From: Gemmatimonadota bacterium
GTDB taxonomy: Bacteria > Gemmatimonadota > Gemmatimonadetes > Longimicrobiales > RSA9
DNA length: 8,161 bases
NCBI GenBank assembly: GCA_012027055.1
Contig: VEPF01000075.1
Coordinates: forward strand, 1,658 to 9,818
Direction: 5' to 3'
Both the position numbers and the translations under genes were made by a program. This document shows positions 5,966 through 8,161 of the stretch, piece after piece. The notes beneath the pieces are model-generated. The model made no database searches and was not told the origin of the DNA. It worked only from the letters and a program-made list of their open reading frames with translations. Every line of letters begins with the position of its first letter. Within the stretch, counting starts at the first letter, position 1.

Positions 5966-6874
5966 ATGACGCGATCGCAGCGGCAGGACGGTACCAGGGC
6001 GGAGGGTGAGCGGGCCCGGCGGCGTTTTCGGATGCCGCGCGAAGCGGCCGGGCTCAGCATCGCGCTGGTGCTGCTGGTCGGAGCCGCCATCAGTTCCGCG
6101 CTGACCGGTGTACCGCTGGCCGGCAGCGACCCCGATGCCACCACCCAGCTTGCTGCCAGCAGCAGTTTCCTCCGCGTCGAGCTCCCCCGCCTGCAACTGT
6201 TCGGGACCGGTGTGCGCCGGTCCGTGGCGGAGCTGGAGCGGCGGGACCAGGCCTTCCGGCTGCTGGCGGGCCTGGACGCGGCGGGCAGGGAGCCGGAGGC
6301 GGCGCTCGAGCCGGTGCCGCGTCTGGCCACGGATGCGGAGGCCGCGCGGCGGGCGTACGGCACGCCGGTCGATCTCGGCTCGGTGGTCCAGCGGGCGAGG
6401 CGGGTTTCGTTCAGCTGGCGCGAGGCGGAGGACTCGGTGGCGGAGCTCGCCGACCGGCTGGCGGCCACGCCCTCGATCGTGCCCCCGCACGGGTTCATCA
6501 GTTCCGGCTTCAGCCGGGGCCGGCTGCATCCGATCCTGGCGTTGCGGCGGCCGCATCGGGGTCTGGACATCGTGGCGCCGTACGGCAGTCCGATCGTGGC
6601 GTCGGCGCGCGGGCGGGTCACGTCGGTGGGCTACGAGCGGGCGTACGGCCTGACCATCGAGATCGACCACGGCCGGGGCATGGTGACGCGCTACGCGCAC
6701 GCGTCGAAGGCCCTGGTCCAGGTCGGCCAGGAAGTGGCCCGGGGCGACACGATCGCGCGGGTGGGCCGGAGCGGCCTGGCCGACGGACCGCACGTGCACT
6801 ACGAGGTGCTCGTGAACGGCGAGCCGAAGAACCCCCGCCGTTACATCTTCAGCGCGAACATCATCCCGCACTGA
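5966..6874 (+). CDS. Membrane-anchored M23-family metalloendopeptidase
   Basis: Predicted LytM/M23 zinc endopeptidase that cuts peptidoglycan cross-links on the outer face of the inner membrane. From the ATG at 5966 it is 302 aa: a basic cytoplasmic N-terminus (RARRRFRMPRE, 16-26), one hydrophobic segment (about 27-50) acting as signal anchor, and a linker or helical region (about 55-170) with LERRDQAFRLL (90-100), resembling the RD-x-x-(Y/F)-R helix of other envelope M23 proteins. The peptidase domain (about 175-292) has all expected catalytic residues: H197 and D201 (HRGLD), H245 (YAHAS), H276 and H278 (GPHVHYE). It should therefore be active, unlike degenerate EnvC/NlpD-type activators. 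The start is uncertain: the frame is open from 5819, but that lies in the promoter; GTG 5960 and ATG 6032 are alternatives, and none has a strong Shine-Dalgarno. It probably has its own promoter. The exact physiological role is unknown. Confidence 0.85.
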   Translation: MTRSQRQDGTRAEGERARRRFRMPREAAGLSIALVLLVGAAISSALTGVPLAGSDPDATTQLAASSSFLRVELPRLQLFGTGVRRSVAELERRDQAFRLLAGLDAAGREPEAALEPVPRLATDAEAARRAYGTPVDLGSVVQRARRVSFSWREAEDSVAELADRLAATPSIVPPHGFISSGFSRGRLHPILALRRPHRGLDIVAPYGSPIVASARGRVTSVGYERAYGLTIEIDHGRGMVTRYAHASKALVQVGQEVARGDTIARVGRSGLADGPHVHYEVLVNGEPKNPRRYIFSANIIPH

Positions 6875-6945
6875 CTGACAGTCCGCCAGCAATCCGACAG
6901 CATATGCACGGGCGAGCGGGGCCGGTCACGGTCGCACATAACCCT

Positions 6946-6982
6946 CGGACCGCGCCGGTCCGGCCGTAGCGGGGCCGACCGG
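6946..6982 (+). repeat. Overlapping inverted repeats before the fadJ-like gene
   Basis: CGGACCG (6946-6952) and CGGTCCG (6956-6962) form a perfect 7-bp stem with a CGC loop. The right arm can instead pair downstream: CCGGTCCGGCC (6955-6965) is complementary, with one bulged base, to GGCCGACCGG (6973-6982). The two folds exclude each other. The rest of the 126-base spacer (6875-7000) shows no convincing promoter or T-run. High GC content makes such pairing easier by chance. Confidence 0.35.
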
Positions 6983-6990
6983 ACGCGCAC

Positions 6991-6995
6991 GGGAG
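6991..6995 (+). promoter_or_regulatory. Ribosome-binding site for the fadJ-like gene
   Basis: GGGAG lies 5 bases before the ATG at 7001. It favours that start over the in-frame GTG at 6995, which lies beside the site itself. Confidence 0.6.
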
Positions 6996-7000
6996 TGCGC

Positions 7001-8161
7001 ATGGGTGAGGAACTGGCAGGCGGGCCGGCGCGGTTGTCGCTCGAGATCGAGAGCGATGGCAGCGCGTGGCTGACGTTCGACAATCACGCGGAGCGTCCGA
7101 ACATCCTGGCCGCGCAGGTGCTGGCGGAGCTGGACGCTCTGCTGGACGAAGTGGCGGTGGCGGCGGGCGAGGGCCGGGCGCGCGCGCTGGTGATCCGGAG
7201 CGGCAAGGACGGCTCGTTCCTGGCGGGCGCGGACGTTCGGGAGATCGGCGCCGTCCACGATGCCGCCGCGGGTGAGGCGGCGGCGCGCCCCGGCCAGCAG
7301 CTAGTCCGGAAACTGGACCTGCTGCCGCCCCCGACGGTGGCGGCGGTGGACGGGATCTGCCTGGGTGGCGGGACGGAGCTGATCCTGGCCTGCGACTACC
7401 GCCTGGCCAGTGACCGTCCGGAGACCAGGATCGGGCTGCCGGAGATCAAGCTCGGGATCATCCCGGGCTTCGGCGGCACCACGCGCCTGCCTCGCCTGAT
7501 CGGCATCAGGGCGGCCCTCGACCTGATCCTCACCGGCAAGAACCTGGACGCCCGGCGCGCGCTCAAGGCGGGCCTGATCGACGAGCGGCTGCATCCCGCG
7601 CAGCTGTACTACCGGGCGCGCGCGGTGGCGCTGGAGCTGGCCGGGGGCAAGCGCCTCGACCGGCCCGCGCGACCGCTGCCGGTGCGCCTGCTGGACGGGA
7701 CCCTCCCCGGCCGCAGGCTGGTGCTCGGCCAGGCCCGGAAGCAGGTGCTGAAGGAGACCCGCGGCCACTACCCCGCCCCACTGGCCGCGCTGGAAGTGAT
7801 CGCGGCCTCGCACGGCAAACCACTGGAGGACGCGCTCGCCATCGAGGCGCGGGCACTGGGGCGACTGATCGTGACGCCCGAGTGCCGGAACCTGGTCCAC
7901 GTATTCGGCCTGCTGGATGGCGCCAAGAAGGCGGGGCCGCGCGACATCGCGCCCCGGCCGGTTGGTCGCACGGCGGTGGTGGGTGCGGGCGTGATGGGCG
8001 GCGGCATCGCGCACCTGCTGGCCGGCCAGGGCCACGCGCGCCGTCTGAAGGACATCCGGACGGATGCGCTGGGCGCCGGCATGCGGCATGCACGGGGACT
8101 GCTGGAGCGCGCGGTGCAGCGGCGGCGCCTGACGGCGCGCGAGCTGCAGCAGGTCATGAAC
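7001..8161 (+). CDS. fadJ: Fatty-oxidation multifunctional enzyme (enoyl-CoA hydratase / 3-hydroxyacyl-CoA dehydrogenase), 5' part
   Basis: The frame stays open to the window end, giving the first 387 residues of a protein that is typically about 700 aa. It is the FadJ/FadB-type alpha subunit of fatty acid beta-oxidation: the N-terminal crotonase domain hydrates 2-enoyl-CoA and the following domain oxidises L-3-hydroxyacyl-CoA with NAD+. Visible hydratase features are the oxyanion-hole segment FLAGADVREI (73-82), GICLGGGTELILACDYRLAS (118-137) with catalytic E126, and GLPEIKLGIIPGFGGTTRLP (145-164) with catalytic E148. The dehydrogenase starts with the Rossmann motif GAGVMGGGIA (328-337; G328, G330, G333) and the strand-end acidic D351 in LKDI. 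Between them is a linker helix region (about 200-320). R347 stands where a hydrophobic residue is usual (VRLKDI in relatives). FadB and FadJ cannot be separated from this half; FadJ-like is my preference. A FadA/FadI thiolase partner may lie nearby. Confidence 0.9.
   Translation, partial: MGEELAGGPARLSLEIESDGSAWLTFDNHAERPNILAAQVLAELDALLDEVAVAAGEGRARALVIRSGKDGSFLAGADVREIGAVHDAAAGEAAARPGQQLVRKLDLLPPPTVAAVDGICLGGGTELILACDYRLASDRPETRIGLPEIKLGIIPGFGGTTRLPRLIGIRAALDLILTGKNLDARRALKAGLIDERLHPAQLYYRARAVALELAGGKRLDRPARPLPVRLLDGTLPGRRLVLGQARKQVLKETRGHYPAPLAALEVIAASHGKPLEDALAIEARALGRLIVTPECRNLVHVFGLLDGAKKAGPRDIAPRPVGRTAVVGAGVMGGGIAHLLAGQGHARRLKDIRTDALGAGMRHARGLLERAVQRRRLTARELQQVMN

Noticed and set aside
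4790..6892. A 700-residue open frame on the minus strand across metG and the M23 gene
   Set aside because: It is antisense to two well-recognised genes and to their intergenic control region. Its composition is rich in Arg, Ala, Gln and His with no recognisable domain, as expected from the reverse frame of GC-rich codons.
6900..6907. 8-base palindrome GCATATGC after the M23 gene
   Set aside because: It is too short to call an operator, and no matching second half-site or promoter could be placed around it.

Overview
This is a GC-rich chromosomal window with every gene on the + strand. It contains the 3' part of dnaE, then complete accA, a ricT-type PSP1-domain gene, metG and an M23 peptidase gene, and ends inside a fadJ/fadB-type fatty-oxidation gene. 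The high GC content, the RicT-type PSP1 protein, the short MetRS with a Cys3-His zinc knuckle, and an N-terminally anchored M23 peptidase fit a Gram-negative-type, GC-rich phylum such as Gemmatimonadota. That assignment is an inference from gene content, not a placement.

Layout. Positions 1-5794 look like one tight operon, dnaE-accA-ricT-metG. The dnaE stop codon lies inside the accA ribosome-binding site, accA and ricT are 22 bases apart, and ricT and metG overlap by 4 bases (GTGA). The genes make the replicative DNA polymerase III alpha subunit, the alpha-carboxyltransferase of acetyl-CoA carboxylase, a RicT-like RNA-processing factor and methionyl-tRNA synthetase. Replication, membrane lipid supply and translation are therefore plausibly transcribed together. 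After metG comes a compact 171-base control region with an inverted repeat, a near-consensus sigma70-type promoter (TTGACA, 18-base spacer, TATCCT) and two further hairpins. It precedes the gene for a membrane-anchored M23 endopeptidase. A 126-base spacer with GC-rich inverted repeats then leads to the fadJ/fadB-like gene, which is cut by the window end after its hydratase domain and the start of its NAD-binding domain.

No tRNA, rRNA, CRISPR array, insertion sequence, phage gene or defence gene was seen. This is mostly a housekeeping region. The points most worth a second look are a CxxCxxxC insert in the RicT-like protein, the overlap of an inverted repeat with the -35 box of the M23 promoter, and the joining of two gene neighbourhoods (dnaE-accA and yaaT-metG) that are usually separate.
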